Origin: Corynebacterium sphenisci DSM 44792
GTDB taxonomy: Bacteria > Actinomycetota > Actinomycetes > Mycobacteriales > Mycobacteriaceae
DNA length: 64,000 bases
Reading direction: 5' to 3'
Assembly: GCF_001941505.1 (NCBI RefSeq)
Contig: NZ_CP009248.1
Span: 682,001-746,000, forward strand
The position numbers and the translations under genes are program-made. Positions 35,787 through 44,673 of the stretch are shown in pieces; the first letter of the stretch is position 1; every line of letters begins with the position of its first letter. The notes beneath the pieces were generated by a model. It was not told the DNA's origin. It searched no databases and saw only the letters and a program-made list of their open reading frames with translations.

Positions 35787-37178
35787 ATGAGAGCACCCGC
35801 CCGCCCCCGCCACCGGGGCCGCGCCGCGCTCGCGGCGGCCGTCCTGGTTTGCGCCCTCGCGTCCTCCGGCCCCGCCGGCGCCGCCCCCGGGTCCAATCCG
35901 CTCCCCGGAGCCCCGGAGGGGCCCGGCCGGGACATCGGCTCGGCCGCCATCCCCGGCGCCACCGGGTCCGCGGATCCGGCCACGGACCCCTTCTACGCCG
36001 AGATCCCCGCCGAGCTCGGCGCACCCGGCACGGTGCTGAAGGCCCGGCCCGCACCGCATCTGCTGCAGCTGGCCGGGCTGGACTGGCCCGGGACCGCGAC
36101 GAGGATCATGTACGCCTCCACGCGGCAGAACGGGGCGCGCACCCCGGTCACCGGGGTGCTCATCGAGCCCACCGTCGAGTGGGAGGGGAAGGGGCCGCGG
36201 CCCACGGTGGTGATCGCGCCGGGCACCATGGGCCAGGGTGACCAGTGCGCCCCCTCCACCGGGTACGGGCTGTTCGCGAACATCGACGCCGCCGGGCCCT
36301 CCACCGCGGTGAACTACGAGCTGCTCAACGCCTACGCCGCGGCGCGGCGCGGGATCCGGGTGGTGATCACCGACTACATCGGGATGGGCACGCCCGGGGT
36401 GCACACCTACGTCAACTCCGATGACGAGGGCCATGCCGTGCTCGACGCGGCCCGGGCGGGCCTCGCCGCCGCCGGCGCCGACCCGGCCGACCCGGTGGGG
36501 GTGCTCGGCTACTCCCAGGGCGGCGGCGCCGCGGCCGCGGCCGCGGAGCGGGCGGGCTCCTACGCCCCGGAGCTGAACCTCACGGCCACCTACGCCGGCG
36601 CCCCGCCGGCGGATCTGCGCAAGGTGCTCGCCGGCATCGACGGCAACATGATCGTCGGCACCATCGGCTACGCCCTGAACTCCTGGATGGTCTACCTGGA
36701 TGAGGCCGTCGACCTCGACGAGCTCATCGACCGCAACCTCAACGAGGCCGGGGTGCGTTTCCTGGAGACCACCCGGGGACAGTGCGCGGTCGACTCGGTG
36801 CTCATGTGGGGCCGCACCCGCACCGCGGAGCTCACCCGGGACGGGTCGGACTTCGCCGCGGTGCTGGAGCGCGAACCCGCCATCGCCGAGGTGATCGATC
36901 GCCAGAAGCTGGGCGACCGCGCCCCCGACGCCCCGATCCGGATCGTCACCGGGGTGCACGACGACGCCATCCCCACCGGCCAGGTGCGCCAGCTCGCCCG
37001 GGACTACTGCGACCTGGGCGCCACGGTGGGCTACGGGGAGGACGACACCCCGCGGATGCTGCCCGGTTCCTCCCTGAACCACCTGGTCCCGATGGTCCGG
37101 GGCCTGCCCGCGGCCCTGGACTACCTGGTGGGCGCCTTCACCGGCGAGGAGCCCGCGAACGACTGCGGCTCCCTGTAG
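35787..37178 (+). CDS. Secreted lipase/esterase (LIP-type), paralogue 3
   Basis: Third tandem copy, 463 residues. The signal peptide ends near A-G-A-A (about residue 32), with a short linker, then D-P-F-Y-A-E-I-P. It has the same G-Y-S-Q-G-G-G elbow, D-D-A-I-P-T-G-Q acid segment, L-N-H-L-V-P-M base and Cys pattern. The protein ends N-D-C-G-S-L, as in its siblings. The strong protein identity with paralogue 2 points to a recent duplication; different linkers and separate promoters suggest they are independently expressed. Confidence 0.86.
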   Translation: MRAPARPRHRGRAALAAAVLVCALASSGPAGAAPGSNPLPGAPEGPGRDIGSAAIPGATGSADPATDPFYAEIPAELGAPGTVLKARPAPHLLQLAGLDWPGTATRIMYASTRQNGARTPVTGVLIEPTVEWEGKGPRPTVVIAPGTMGQGDQCAPSTGYGLFANIDAAGPSTAVNYELLNAYAAARRGIRVVITDYIGMGTPGVHTYVNSDDEGHAVLDAARAGLAAAGADPADPVGVLGYSQGGGAAAAAAERAGSYAPELNLTATYAGAPPADLRKVLAGIDGNMIVGTIGYALNSWMVYLDEAVDLDELIDRNLNEAGVRFLETTRGQCAVDSVLMWGRTRTAELTRDGSDFAAVLEREPAIAEVIDRQKLGDRAPDAPIRIVTGVHDDAIPTGQVRQLARDYCDLGATVGYGEDDTPRMLPGSSLNHLVPMVRGLPAALDYLVGAFTGEEPANDCGSL

Positions 37179-37270
37179 CCGGCCGGCCCCGCGGAACCCG
37201 CCCCCGGGGGGCCGGGCGGGCTCGCGCGCGGGTCCGCCGGCGGGGGTGATCCGGTCCCGCCCCCGCACGT

Positions 37271-37282
37271 GAGATAGATCTC
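37271..37282. promoter_or_regulatory. Perfect inverted repeat GAGAT-AG-ATCTC
   Basis: A 12-bp palindrome with a 2-nt centre in a long intergenic region. It could be an operator or part of lipase 3 end-processing; no regulator can be named. Confidence 0.3.
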
Positions 37283-37334
37283 GCGGGGCGGGACGGGCCG
37301 CCATCGGCCCCGGTCAGCGGCCCTTCCACAGGCG

Positions 37335-37348
37335 GTGACCCAGCTCAC
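37335..37348. promoter_or_regulatory. CRP/GlxR-like binding site candidate
   Basis: GTGACCCAGCTCAC has the GTGA-N6-TCAC core used by the corynebacterial cAMP regulator GlxR (consensus TGTGA-N6-TCACA). It is about 180 bp upstream of the ATP-grasp gene. Confidence 0.4.
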
Positions 37349-37525
37349 GTCGCGTTCCCCGCACGGGGGCGGGCCACCTGCTGTTTCGTGGAAATCAGCC
37401 ACGGGGCGACGCGACCCCGGCCCGGCCCGCGCCCGGCGCGGGCCATGCCGGGGCGGCGCCGGCGCGCGGTCCCCACCCGACATAACGCAGCGCGGCATCC
37501 GGCCGCCGGCGGAAAGGCCAGCCAC

Positions 37526-38584
37526 ATGAAAAAGAACATCGTCATCTTCGAGATCGAGGGCGGCTCCGACAAGTACATCGACGGCCACCGCCGCGACACC
37601 ATGCCCATCGCCCGGGCCATCCAGGACGCCGGCTGGGGCGCCGAGGTGCTCTACTACCGCCCCGAGTGGACCGAGGACCTCTTCGAGTACGTCTCCGCCA
37701 ACGCCGACGCCTACATCTCCCGGGTGAACCCCGGCGGCATCCCCGGCGGCGAGAAGGGCTACTTCGACCTGCTCACCCGGCTCTCCGAGGCCGGGCTGGT
37801 CGGCATGTCCACCCCCGAGGAGATGATGGCCTACGGGGCCAAGGACGCGCTGGTGAAGCTCAAGGACACCGACCTGGTGCCCACCGACACCGCCGCCTAC
37901 TACGACGTCGCCTCCTTCCACGACACCTTCCCGACCTCGGTGTCCTACGGGGAGCGGGTGCTCAAGCAGAACCGCGGCTCCACCGGCGAGGGCATCTGGC
38001 GGGTGCAGCTGGCGGACAAGGAGCTCGCCGCCTCCGTCGAGCCCGGCACCGCGCTGCCCCTGGACACCAAGCTCAAGTGCACCGAGGCGGTGGACAACCA
38101 CACCGAGATCCGCGAGCTCGGCGAGTTCATGGACTTCTGCGACCAGTACATCATCGGCGACAACGGGATGCTGGTGGACATGCGCTTCATGCCGCGCATC
38201 GTCGAGGGCGAGATCCGCATCCTGCTCGTCGGGCCCACCCCGGTGTTCGTGGTGCACAAGAAGCCGGCCGCCGGCGGGGACAACTTCTCCGCCACCCTGT
38301 TCTCCGGGGCGAAGTACTCCTACGACAAGCCGGAGGACTGGCAGGAGCTGGTGGACATCTTCGCCGACGCCCGCCCGGTGATCGCGGAGAAGCTCGGCGG
38401 GGACGACATCCCGCTCATCTGGACCGCCGACTTCATGCTCGACGACGGCCCGGACGGCAAGGACACCTACGTCCTCGGCGAGATCAACTGCTCCTGCGTC
38501 GGCTTCACCTCGGAGCTGGACATGGGCATCCAGGAGCAGGTCGCCAAGGAGGCCATCTCCCGCGTGGAGGCCCGGGTCGGCTGA
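37526..38584 (+). CDS. ATP-grasp-like protein (Cj0069-like)
   Basis: A 352-residue cytosolic protein, expected to be an ATP-dependent carboxylate-amine ligase. It starts [15 protein letters not shown]. The middle has [16 protein letters not shown] (about 146-161), which fits the ATP-grasp Gly-rich loop. Near the end, [12 protein letters not shown] fits the metal/ATP-binding acidic-Asn motif. It resembles proteins named after Campylobacter Cj0069, but I could not verify this. Substrates unknown. It stands alone between two gaps, with a GGAAAGG ribosome site. Confidence 0.65.
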   Translation: MKKNIVIFEIEGGSDKYIDGHRRDTMPIARAIQDAGWGAEVLYYRPEWTEDLFEYVSANADAYISRVNPGGIPGGEKGYFDLLTRLSEAGLVGMSTPEEMMAYGAKDALVKLKDTDLVPTDTAAYYDVASFHDTFPTSVSYGERVLKQNRGSTGEGIWRVQLADKELAASVEPGTALPLDTKLKCTEAVDNHTEIRELGEFMDFCDQYIIGDNGMLVDMRFMPRIVEGEIRILLVGPTPVFVVHKKPAAGGDNFSATLFSGAKYSYDKPEDWQELVDIFADARPVIAEKLGGDDIPLIWTADFMLDDGPDGKDTYVLGEINCSCVGFTSELDMGIQEQVAKEAISRVEARVG

Positions 38585-38621
38585 CCCCGCCGAGGCCGCG
38601 CCCCTCGGCGCGGACCGGCCC

Positions 38622-38659
38622 ACCCCCGCCGGGGCCGCGCCCGCGGCCCCGGCGGGGGT
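38622..38659 (+). terminator. Hairpin after the ATP-grasp gene
   Basis: A perfect 18-bp inverted repeat (38622-38639/38642-38659) with a nominal 2-nt loop, so the inner pairs must open. Confidence 0.7.
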
Positions 38660-38709
38660 GCGCCGCATCCGGCGGCCGGGCGGTGTTCCGCCGCGCCGCC
38701 CGCCCCGAC

Positions 38710-38715
38710 TAGGCT
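38710..38715 (+). promoter_or_regulatory. Candidate leaderless -10 hexamer for nadD
   Basis: TAGGCT lies 8 nt before ATG 38724. Confidence 0.4.
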
Positions 38716-38723
38716 CAACACCC

Positions 38724-39368
38724 ATGTCCGGCACCCCGGCCCCCGAACGCCCCCGCCGCATCGGCGTGATGGGCGGCACCTTCGACCCCATCCACCACGG
38801 CCACCTGGTGGCCGCCAGCGAGGTCGCCGATCTCTTCGACCTCGACCAGGTGGTGTTCGTGCCCACCGGGGAGCCCTGGCAGAAGCGCGGCCGCAGGGTC
38901 ACGCACAGCGAGGACCGCTATCTGATGACGGTCATCGCCACCGCCGCCAACCCGCGGTTCACCGTCTCCCGGGTGGACATCGACCGGGCCGGGCCCACCT
39001 ACACCGTGGACACCCTGCACGATCTGCGGGTGCAGTACGGCCCGGAGGTGGAGTTCTTCTTCATCACCGGCGCGGACGCGCTGCGCCGCATCGTCACCTG
39101 GCGGGACTGGGAGGAGATGTTCGACCAGGCCACCTTCGTGGGCGTGAACCGGCCCGGGTTCGTCCTCGCCGAGGACGATCTGCCGGACGTGGACCGCTCC
39201 CGGCTGCACCTGGTGGAGATCCCGGCGATGGCCATCTCCTCCACCGACTGCCGGCGCCGCGCCGCCGCCGGCCGGCCGGTGTGGTACCTGGTGCCCGACG
39301 GGGTGGTGCAGTACATCGCCAAGCGCGGGCTGTACCAGGGCGTCGCCCCCTATCCGCCCCGGGATTGA
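38724..39368 (+). CDS. nadD: Nicotinate-nucleotide adenylyltransferase
   Basis: Joins nicotinate mononucleotide and ATP to form deamido-NAD. It is 214 residues. The nucleotidyltransferase signature [12 protein letters not shown] starts at about residue 17. The second motif reads I-S-S-T-D-C-R-R-R, in the place of the usual ISST-x-[IL]-R. The neighbourhood nadD-rsfS-gpgP is the usual actinobacterial order. Confidence 0.95.
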   Translation: MSGTPAPERPRRIGVMGGTFDPIHHGHLVAASEVADLFDLDQVVFVPTGEPWQKRGRRVTHSEDRYLMTVIATAANPRFTVSRVDIDRAGPTYTVDTLHDLRVQYGPEVEFFFITGADALRRIVTWRDWEEMFDQATFVGVNRPGFVLAEDDLPDVDRSRLHLVEIPAMAISSTDCRRRAAAGRPVWYLVPDGVVQYIAKRGLYQGVAPYPPRD

Positions 39369-39494
39369 CCCGGCGGGGGCGGGTATCCGAAGATCGGGGG
39401 TGGCGGTCGCCGGGGCGCGCCCCGGTCGCCGGCCGCCGACGCGCGCCCGCGGCATCCGCCGGGGCACCCCGACCCAGGAGCTGAAGCAACCATC

Positions 39495-39977
39495 GTGACC
39501 GACACCCGCACCCCGGCCGAATTGGCCGCCATCGCCGCGAAAGCCGCCGACCGGATGAAGGGCGAGGACATCCAGGTCCTCGACGTCTCCGGACCGCTGG
39601 TCATCACCGACGCCTTCGTGCTGGTCAGCGCCGACAACGAGCGGCTGGTCGCCGCGATCGTGGACGAGGTCGAGGATGACCTGCGTGCCGCCGGCGCGCG
39701 CCCCGTGCGCCGGGAGGGCGTCCGGGAGGGCCGCTGGGCGCTGCTGGACTACGGCATGGTGGTGGTGCACGTGTTCCGCCATGAGGAGCGCGAGTTCTAC
39801 GGCCTGGACCGGCTCTGGGGGGACTGCCCCCGGATCGAGGTCGAGGGCGTCGCCCAGCGCAGCCCCGCCGAGGCCGCCGGCGCCGCCACCCCCGCCGGGG
39901 CGGACGGGGCCCGCGAGGCCGCCTCCATCGAGGACCTGCCGCTGGCCGCGCCCGCCCCCGACGCCGGGGAGCTCTAG
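39495..39977 (+). CDS. rsfS: Ribosome silencing factor RsfS
   Basis: Binds ribosomal protein L14 and blocks subunit joining when nutrients are low. It is 160 residues, with V-I-T-D-A-F-V-L-V-S-A-D-N and the W-A-L-L-D-Y-G-M-V-V-V-H-V-F motif. An Ala/Pro-rich C-terminal tail of about 40 residues is extra. GTG start with CAGGAGCTGAAGC upstream. It is followed 3 nt later by the phosphatase gene, so they are in one operon. Confidence 0.94.
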   Translation: MTDTRTPAELAAIAAKAADRMKGEDIQVLDVSGPLVITDAFVLVSADNERLVAAIVDEVEDDLRAAGARPVRREGVREGRWALLDYGMVVVHVFRHEEREFYGLDRLWGDCPRIEVEGVAQRSPAEAAGAATPAGADGAREAASIEDLPLAAPAPDAGEL

Positions 39978-39980
39978 GCC

Positions 39981-40712
39981 ATGGCCGCCGCAGCCGCCCC
40001 CGCCGGGGGAGCCGAGCCGGCCGCCGGCGCGGGCTGGGACGCCGGGGGCTCGCCCACCACCGTCGCCCCCCGCCGGCTGCTGCTGCTGCGGCACGGCCAG
40101 ACCACCTACAACGCCACCCGCCGGATGCAGGGCCAGCTGGACACCACCCTGTCCGCGGCGGGCCGCCGGCAGGCCGCCGCGGTCGGCGCGCATTTCGGCC
40201 GCGCCAACCCGGACATCACCCGGATCCTCTCCTCGGATCTCTCCCGGGCCCGGGACACCGCCGAGGCGGTGGGCGCCGCCGTGGGCGTGCCCGTGGAACC
40301 CGATGCGCGGCTCCGGGAGACCCGGCTGGGGGTGTGGCAGGGCCGCACCCACGCCGAAATCGACGCCGATTACCCCGGCCTGCGCGCCCGCTGGCGCCAT
40401 GACCCCACCTGGGCCCCGCCCGGCGGGGAGACCCGGGTGGAGGTCGCCGCCCGGATGCGCGCGGTGGTCGACGAGCTGCTCGCCGGCTACCCGGACTGGC
40501 CGGGCAACGCGGTGCTGCTGGTCGCCCACGGCGGGGCGATCGCGGCGCTGACCGCCTCGCTCACCGATGTGCCGGTCAGCCACTACACCATGTTCAACGG
40601 GATGCGGAACACCGCCTGGGTGGAGTTCACCGGCAAACCCCGCCCGGACGGGGAGCTCGGCTGGTACCTCGGCGCCTTCAACGCCCAGGTCACCGGCGGG
40701 GAGGAGCCCTGA
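39981..40712 (+). CDS. gpgP: Histidine phosphatase, GpgP-like glucosyl-3-phosphoglycerate phosphatase
   Basis: A phosphoglycerate-mutase-fold phosphatase. In mycobacteria the homologue in this position dephosphorylates glucosyl-3-phosphoglycerate, a precursor of methylglucose lipopolysaccharides. It is 243 residues with an Ala/Gly-rich lead of about 30. The catalytic R37-H38-G39 is in L-L-R-H-G-Q-T-T-Y-N. The acid Glu is in R-L-R-E-T-R-L-G, and the second His is in V-A-H-G-G-A-I-A-A. Exact substrate is inferred from synteny. Confidence 0.8.
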   Translation: MAAAAAPAGGAEPAAGAGWDAGGSPTTVAPRRLLLLRHGQTTYNATRRMQGQLDTTLSAAGRRQAAAVGAHFGRANPDITRILSSDLSRARDTAEAVGAAVGVPVEPDARLRETRLGVWQGRTHAEIDADYPGLRARWRHDPTWAPPGGETRVEVAARMRAVVDELLAGYPDWPGNAVLLVAHGGAIAALTASLTDVPVSHYTMFNGMRNTAWVEFTGKPRPDGELGWYLGAFNAQVTGGEEP

Positions 40713-41956
40713 TGGCGGCGCGGGTGCAGGTGGTCGTCGACGACTCCGCCTGCCTGCCCCGGGAGCTCGCCGCCGCGCACGGGATCACGGTGCTGCCGCT
40801 GCCGGTGGACTTCGACGACGGGGAGCCGCGCACCAGCGCCATCCAGCCGCTGCCGCTGTGCGCCGCCTACGCCCGCGCCCAGGAGCGCGGCGGCGACGCC
40901 GGGGTGGTCGCGCTGCACCTGGGCTCGGCGCTGTCGTCCACCCTCGCCAATGCGCGCACCGCCGCCGAGGCGGTGGGGGGCGTCGAGGTCATCGACACCG
41001 CCCAGGTCGGCGCCGGGATCGGGGTGGCCGCGGTGGCCGCCGCCCGCGCCGCCGCAGGGGGCGGGGACCTCGCGGCGGTGGCCGCCGTCGCCCGGGAGAC
41101 CCTGGCCCGGACCCGGCTGTGGGGGCATGTGCCCCGGCTGGAGGCGATGCGCCGGGGCGGGCGGATCTCCGCCGGGCAGGCGGTGCTGTCCACCGCCCTG
41201 GCGATGAAGCCGCTGATCGGGCTGGAGGGGGGCCAGCTGAAGGTGGCGGCGAAATGCCGCACCGAGGCGAAGCTGCTGGAGACCCTGGTGGGCCGCTGCG
41301 TGGACACCGCCGGCGGGGGAGCGGCCGACTGCGTCATCCAGACCGCCGGGGACTCCCCGATGGCCGGGGAGCTCGCCGGGGCGCTGGAGGAGCGGATGCC
41401 CGCCGGGTCCACGGTGCGCCGCGTGGAGCTGCCCCCGGCGCTCATCGCGCACACCGGGCCCCGGGCCTGCTTCGTCACCGTGGTGTGCTGCTCCGGGGTC
41501 GCCGACCCGGTCGCCGCCGACGCCGGGGCCGACGCCGGGGCCGACGCCGGGGCCGCGGTCGATGACGCCGGGCAGGACGGCGGGGCCGCCGCGGCGGGGG
41601 AGCCGGCCGCGGACTGGGAGGAGGCCCCCGCGGCCGGCGGGGACGGCGATGACGCCGCCGCGGACCCGGCCGCGCAGACCGGGGACGGCCCCCTGGTGAC
41701 CACCGTGGACGGCGCCCTGCCCACCTGGTCGCGCAACCGCCGCGCCGCCAAGGAGCGCGCCGACGCCCTGGCCCGGGCGATCGCGGAACTGGCCCGCCGG
41801 GACCGCTCCGACCCGGAGGCCGCGCGCTGGGGCGCCCAGGCCAAGTGGGAGGCCGCCGAGGCCGACCGCGACGCCGGCGACACGCGCCCCGCCGACCCGG
41901 GCCGGACGCCGCCCGGGGCGGACGCCGGCGAGGCCACCGGCGGCGACGCCCGGTAA
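40712..41956 (+). CDS. DegV-family fatty-acid-binding protein with C-terminal extension
   Basis: DegV proteins bind a fatty acid and in other bacteria work with fatty-acid kinase. It is 414 residues; the first about 270 are the DegV fold (V-D-D-S-A-C-L-P at 9-16, L-H-L-G-S-A-L-S-S-T, M-R-R-G-G-R-I-S-A-G-Q-A). The remaining about 140 are low-complexity Ala/Asp/Gly and then a charged helical end. A 12-nt unit repeated three times near 41520-41555 encodes A-G-A-D repeats. Its ATG overlaps the gpgP stop. Confidence 0.83.
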   Translation: MAARVQVVVDDSACLPRELAAAHGITVLPLPVDFDDGEPRTSAIQPLPLCAAYARAQERGGDAGVVALHLGSALSSTLANARTAAEAVGGVEVIDTAQVGAGIGVAAVAAARAAAGGGDLAAVAAVARETLARTRLWGHVPRLEAMRRGGRISAGQAVLSTALAMKPLIGLEGGQLKVAAKCRTEAKLLETLVGRCVDTAGGGAADCVIQTAGDSPMAGELAGALEERMPAGSTVRRVELPPALIAHTGPRACFVTVVCCSGVADPVAADAGADAGADAGAAVDDAGQDGGAAAAGEPAADWEEAPAAGGDGDDAAADPAAQTGDGPLVTTVDGALPTWSRNRRAAKERADALARAIAELARRDRSDPEAARWGAQAKWEAAEADRDAGDTRPADPGRTPPGADAGEATGGDAR

Positions 41957-42030
41957 TCCACCGTCCGGGGACGCTCCACACCGGGGCCCGCCCCGGGCGG
42001 CGGGCGCCATCGCGGGCCCGCGCCCGGCCC

Positions 42031-42036
42031 TAGCCT
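42031..42036 (+). promoter_or_regulatory. Candidate leaderless -10 hexamer for comEA
   Basis: TAGCCT lies 7 nt before GTG 42044. Confidence 0.4.
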
Positions 42037-42043
42037 GCGGGGC

Positions 42044-42745
42044 GTGGACAGGCTGCGGGGGCGACTCGGGGACCTGCTCGCGCCGATCCCGGCCGAGCAG
42101 GCGATGCCGGTGGACTTCCGCGCCCGCCGCTGGGCGCCCTCGCGCCGGGCGATCGGGGCCGTCGCCGCCGCCGCGGCGCTGACCCTCCTCGCCCTGGCCG
42201 CCTGGTGGGCGCGCACCCCCACCGCCGCGCTGCCCGACCCCGCCCCCGCCCCGCCGGTGGCGGTCACCGGGGCCACCCCGGGGGCCGGGGAGCCCACCGA
42301 AACCCCGGCCGCCGCACCCGCGGAGCTGGTCGTCGCCGTGGTGGGCCTGGTGCACGCCCCCGGGCTGGTCCGGCTGCCGCCGGGGGCCCGGGTGGCCGAC
42401 GCGATCTCCGCGGCCGGCGGGATGCTGCCCGAGGCGGACCCGGCGAGCGTGAACCTCGCCGCGAAGGTCGCCGACGGCCAGCAGATCCTCGTCGGCGACG
42501 CCCCCGCCCCCGCGGCCGCCCCCGGCGGCGCGGACGGCGGGGCGGGCGCCGGCGCGGTGGTGGACATCAACGCCGCCGACGCGGCCGCCCTGGAGACCCT
42601 GCCCGGGGTGGGCCCGGCCACCGCGGCGAAGATCATCGCGCACCGGGAGGCCAACGGCCCCTTCCGGGACCCGGCGGAGCTGCAGGAGGTCCCCGGGATC
42701 GGCCCGGCCACCTACGCGGGCCTGCGGGAGCGGGTGCGCACATGA
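42044..42745 (+). CDS. comEA: ComEA-type DNA-binding protein
   Basis: A membrane-anchored DNA receptor for natural transformation or a related DNA transport role. It is 233 residues: a single membrane span (about 36-56), a Pro/Ala linker, a SLBB-like domain (about 96-148; V-V-G-L-V-H-A-P-G-L-V) and two helix-hairpin-helix motifs (about 172-230; V-D-I-N-A-A-D-A-A-A-L-E-T-L-P-G-V-G and V-P-G-I-G-P-A-T). GTG start. The stop overlaps the comEC ATG. Confidence 0.9.
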   Translation: MDRLRGRLGDLLAPIPAEQAMPVDFRARRWAPSRRAIGAVAAAAALTLLALAAWWARTPTAALPDPAPAPPVAVTGATPGAGEPTETPAAAPAELVVAVVGLVHAPGLVRLPPGARVADAISAAGGMLPEADPASVNLAAKVADGQQILVGDAPAPAAAPGGADGGAGAGAVVDINAADAAALETLPGVGPATAAKIIAHREANGPFRDPAELQEVPGIGPATYAGLRERVRT

Positions 42746-44673
42746 GCGCCCCGCCGGCCGAACGCGCCCCGGTGCCGGGCCTGGACCTGCGCCTGGTGCC
42801 GGCCGCCGCCGCCACCTGGGCGCTGGTCGCCGCCCTGGTGCGCGCCGGGGGACCGGCCGCACCGCATGGGGGCGCGGTGCCCTCCCTGGCGTCGGCGGCG
42901 CTGCTCGCCGGGGTGGCGTGGGCGCTGCTGCGCCTGCGGCCCCGGCGACGGGGCGCCGCCGGCCGGGTGGGCCGGGTGATCCGGATGCGCCGCGGGGCGG
43001 CGGCGCGGCTGTCCGCGGCGATGGCGGCGGTCACCGCCGCCGCGGGCGCGGCCTCGACGGGGCTGCGCCAATGGGCCGCCGCCCGGCATCCGCTCACCGG
43101 CCGGGCCGGGGGCCTGGCGCGGCTCACCCTGGAGCTCACCGGGGCGCCCCGGGCCACCGAGCACGGCGCCGCCGCCGAGGCGGCCGTGCCCGGCCTGCCC
43201 GGGCGGGTGCCGCTCTTCGGCGACGCCGGGCTGCTCGCCCACGACCAGGGCACCCGGATGGGCGCCCTCGTCGCCGTCCGGGAGGGCGCCCGGGACTCGG
43301 TGAACGGGCTGGCGCTCACCCTGCGCGGGGAGCCGGCCTGGACGGCGCCGCCGGCGGGTTTCGCCGCCCGGGTGCGCGAGGGCCTGGCGGACATCGCCGC
43401 GGGGCTGCCCGCCGGCCCCGATGCCCTGGTGCCGGCGATGGTGCTCGGCGACGAGCGCGGTTTCGGCCCCGGCTACCGGCGGATGATGGCCGATTCGGGC
43501 CTGGCCCACCTCACCGCGGTCTCCGGGGCGAACGTGGCCCTGGTCGCCGGGGCCGCGGCCTGGGCCGCCGGCGGCGCCGGGCCCCGGGCCCGGGTGGCCG
43601 CCGGGATGGTGGCCCTGGCCGGGTTCCCCGCCGTGGTCGGCACCGAGCCCAGTGTGCTGCGCGCCATGGTCACCGGGGTGGTGGGCCTGCTCGCGGTGCT
43701 GCTCGGGCGGCGCGGCCAGGCGGTGCCCGCCCTCGCCTTCGGGGTGGTGGTCCTGCTCGTGGCGGCCCCGGATCTGGCGGTCGCGCCGGGGTTCATGCTC
43801 TCCGTGGCGGCCACCGCCGGGCTGGTACTGCTCGCCGAGCCGGTGGCCGCCCGGCTGGTCACGTTGCCCACCGTGGCCCGCTGGCCGGCCCCGGCGGTGC
43901 GGGCGGTGGCGGTGGCGCTCACCGCGCACGTCACCACCGCCCCGGTGCTCGCCGCCACCGTGGGCCGGGTGCCGCAGATCGCGGTCGCGGCGAACCTGCT
44001 CGCCGCCCCGGCGGTGGCCCCGGTGACCGTGTTCGGCATGGCCGCCGCCGCCCTGGTGGGGGTGCACGCCACCTGGCCGGCGACGGTGCTGGTGTGGCTG
44101 GCCGCGCCCTTCGCCTGGTGGGTGCACGCCATCGGCGGGGCCGCCGCCGACCTGGCCGGCGGCGGCGCCGGCGGCGGCCTCACCGGGGCCCTGGCCGTCT
44201 GCGCCGCCTTCGCGGCCTTCCTGGCCCGGCCCCGGGCGGTCGCCGGGGCCACCGGGGCCGCCGGGCTCGCCGCGGCGGTGGCCCTGGCCGCCGGACTGCA
44301 CCATCCGGTGGCCCCGCCCGGCTGGGCGGCGGCGGCCTGCCCGGTGGGCGGGGAGATCCGGGTGGTCACCGCCGCGGCGGCGGACGCCGGGGAGATGGCC
44401 GGGCTGGACCGGCGCTGCCGGCGGGCGCTGCGCGCCGGCGGCGCCCCGCACCCCGGGGGGACGATGGTGGTCGCCGACCTGGCCGCCGCCCAGGAGCTCG
44501 ACGGCCGGGCCGGGCTGGCCTGGATCCTGGTCGCCGACTGCGGCCGGCGGGCCCGGGCCCGGATCCGCACCCCCTCCGGGATCCCGGTGGCCTGCCCGCT
44601 GCGCGACGGCCCGGTGGCGCTCTACCCGGCGGGGCCCCGGATCTGGTCCGGGCGTGGCACCATGGAGCCGTGA
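42742..44673 (+). CDS. comEC: ComEC/Rec2-type DNA channel lacking the metallo-beta-lactamase domain
   Basis: The inner-membrane channel for single-stranded DNA uptake. It is 643 residues, with N-terminal spans, a soluble part (about 120-215) and then the competence domain of many spans with L-T-A-V-S-G-A-N-V-A-L-V near residue 255. The C-terminal metallo-beta-lactamase domain found in many ComEC proteins is absent; no H-x-H-x-D-H is visible. Other actinobacteria also have short forms. ATG overlaps the comEA stop, and the stop overlaps the holA start. Confidence 0.87.
   Translation: MSAPPAERAPVPGLDLRLVPAAAATWALVAALVRAGGPAAPHGGAVPSLASAALLAGVAWALLRLRPRRRGAAGRVGRVIRMRRGAAARLSAAMAAVTAAAGAASTGLRQWAAARHPLTGRAGGLARLTLELTGAPRATEHGAAAEAAVPGLPGRVPLFGDAGLLAHDQGTRMGALVAVREGARDSVNGLALTLRGEPAWTAPPAGFAARVREGLADIAAGLPAGPDALVPAMVLGDERGFGPGYRRMMADSGLAHLTAVSGANVALVAGAAAWAAGGAGPRARVAAGMVALAGFPAVVGTEPSVLRAMVTGVVGLLAVLLGRRGQAVPALAFGVVVLLVAAPDLAVAPGFMLSVAATAGLVLLAEPVAARLVTLPTVARWPAPAVRAVAVALTAHVTTAPVLAATVGRVPQIAVAANLLAAPAVAPVTVFGMAAAALVGVHATWPATVLVWLAAPFAWWVHAIGGAAADLAGGGAGGGLTGALAVCAAFAAFLARPRAVAGATGAAGLAAAVALAAGLHHPVAPPGWAAAACPVGGEIRVVTAAAADAGEMAGLDRRCRRALRAGGAPHPGGTMVVADLAAAQELDGRAGLAWILVADCGRRARARIRTPSGIPVACPLRDGPVALYPAGPRIWSGRGTMEP

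Larger units (their letters stand above)
37179..37525. other. 347-bp regulatory gap before the ATP-grasp gene
   Basis: No gene is seen. It contains an inverted repeat GAGAT-AG-ATCTC (37271-37282), a CRP/GlxR-like site (37335-37348), a possible promoter near CGACATAACG (about 37478) and a GGAAAGG Shine-Dalgarno for the next gene. Confidence 0.5.
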
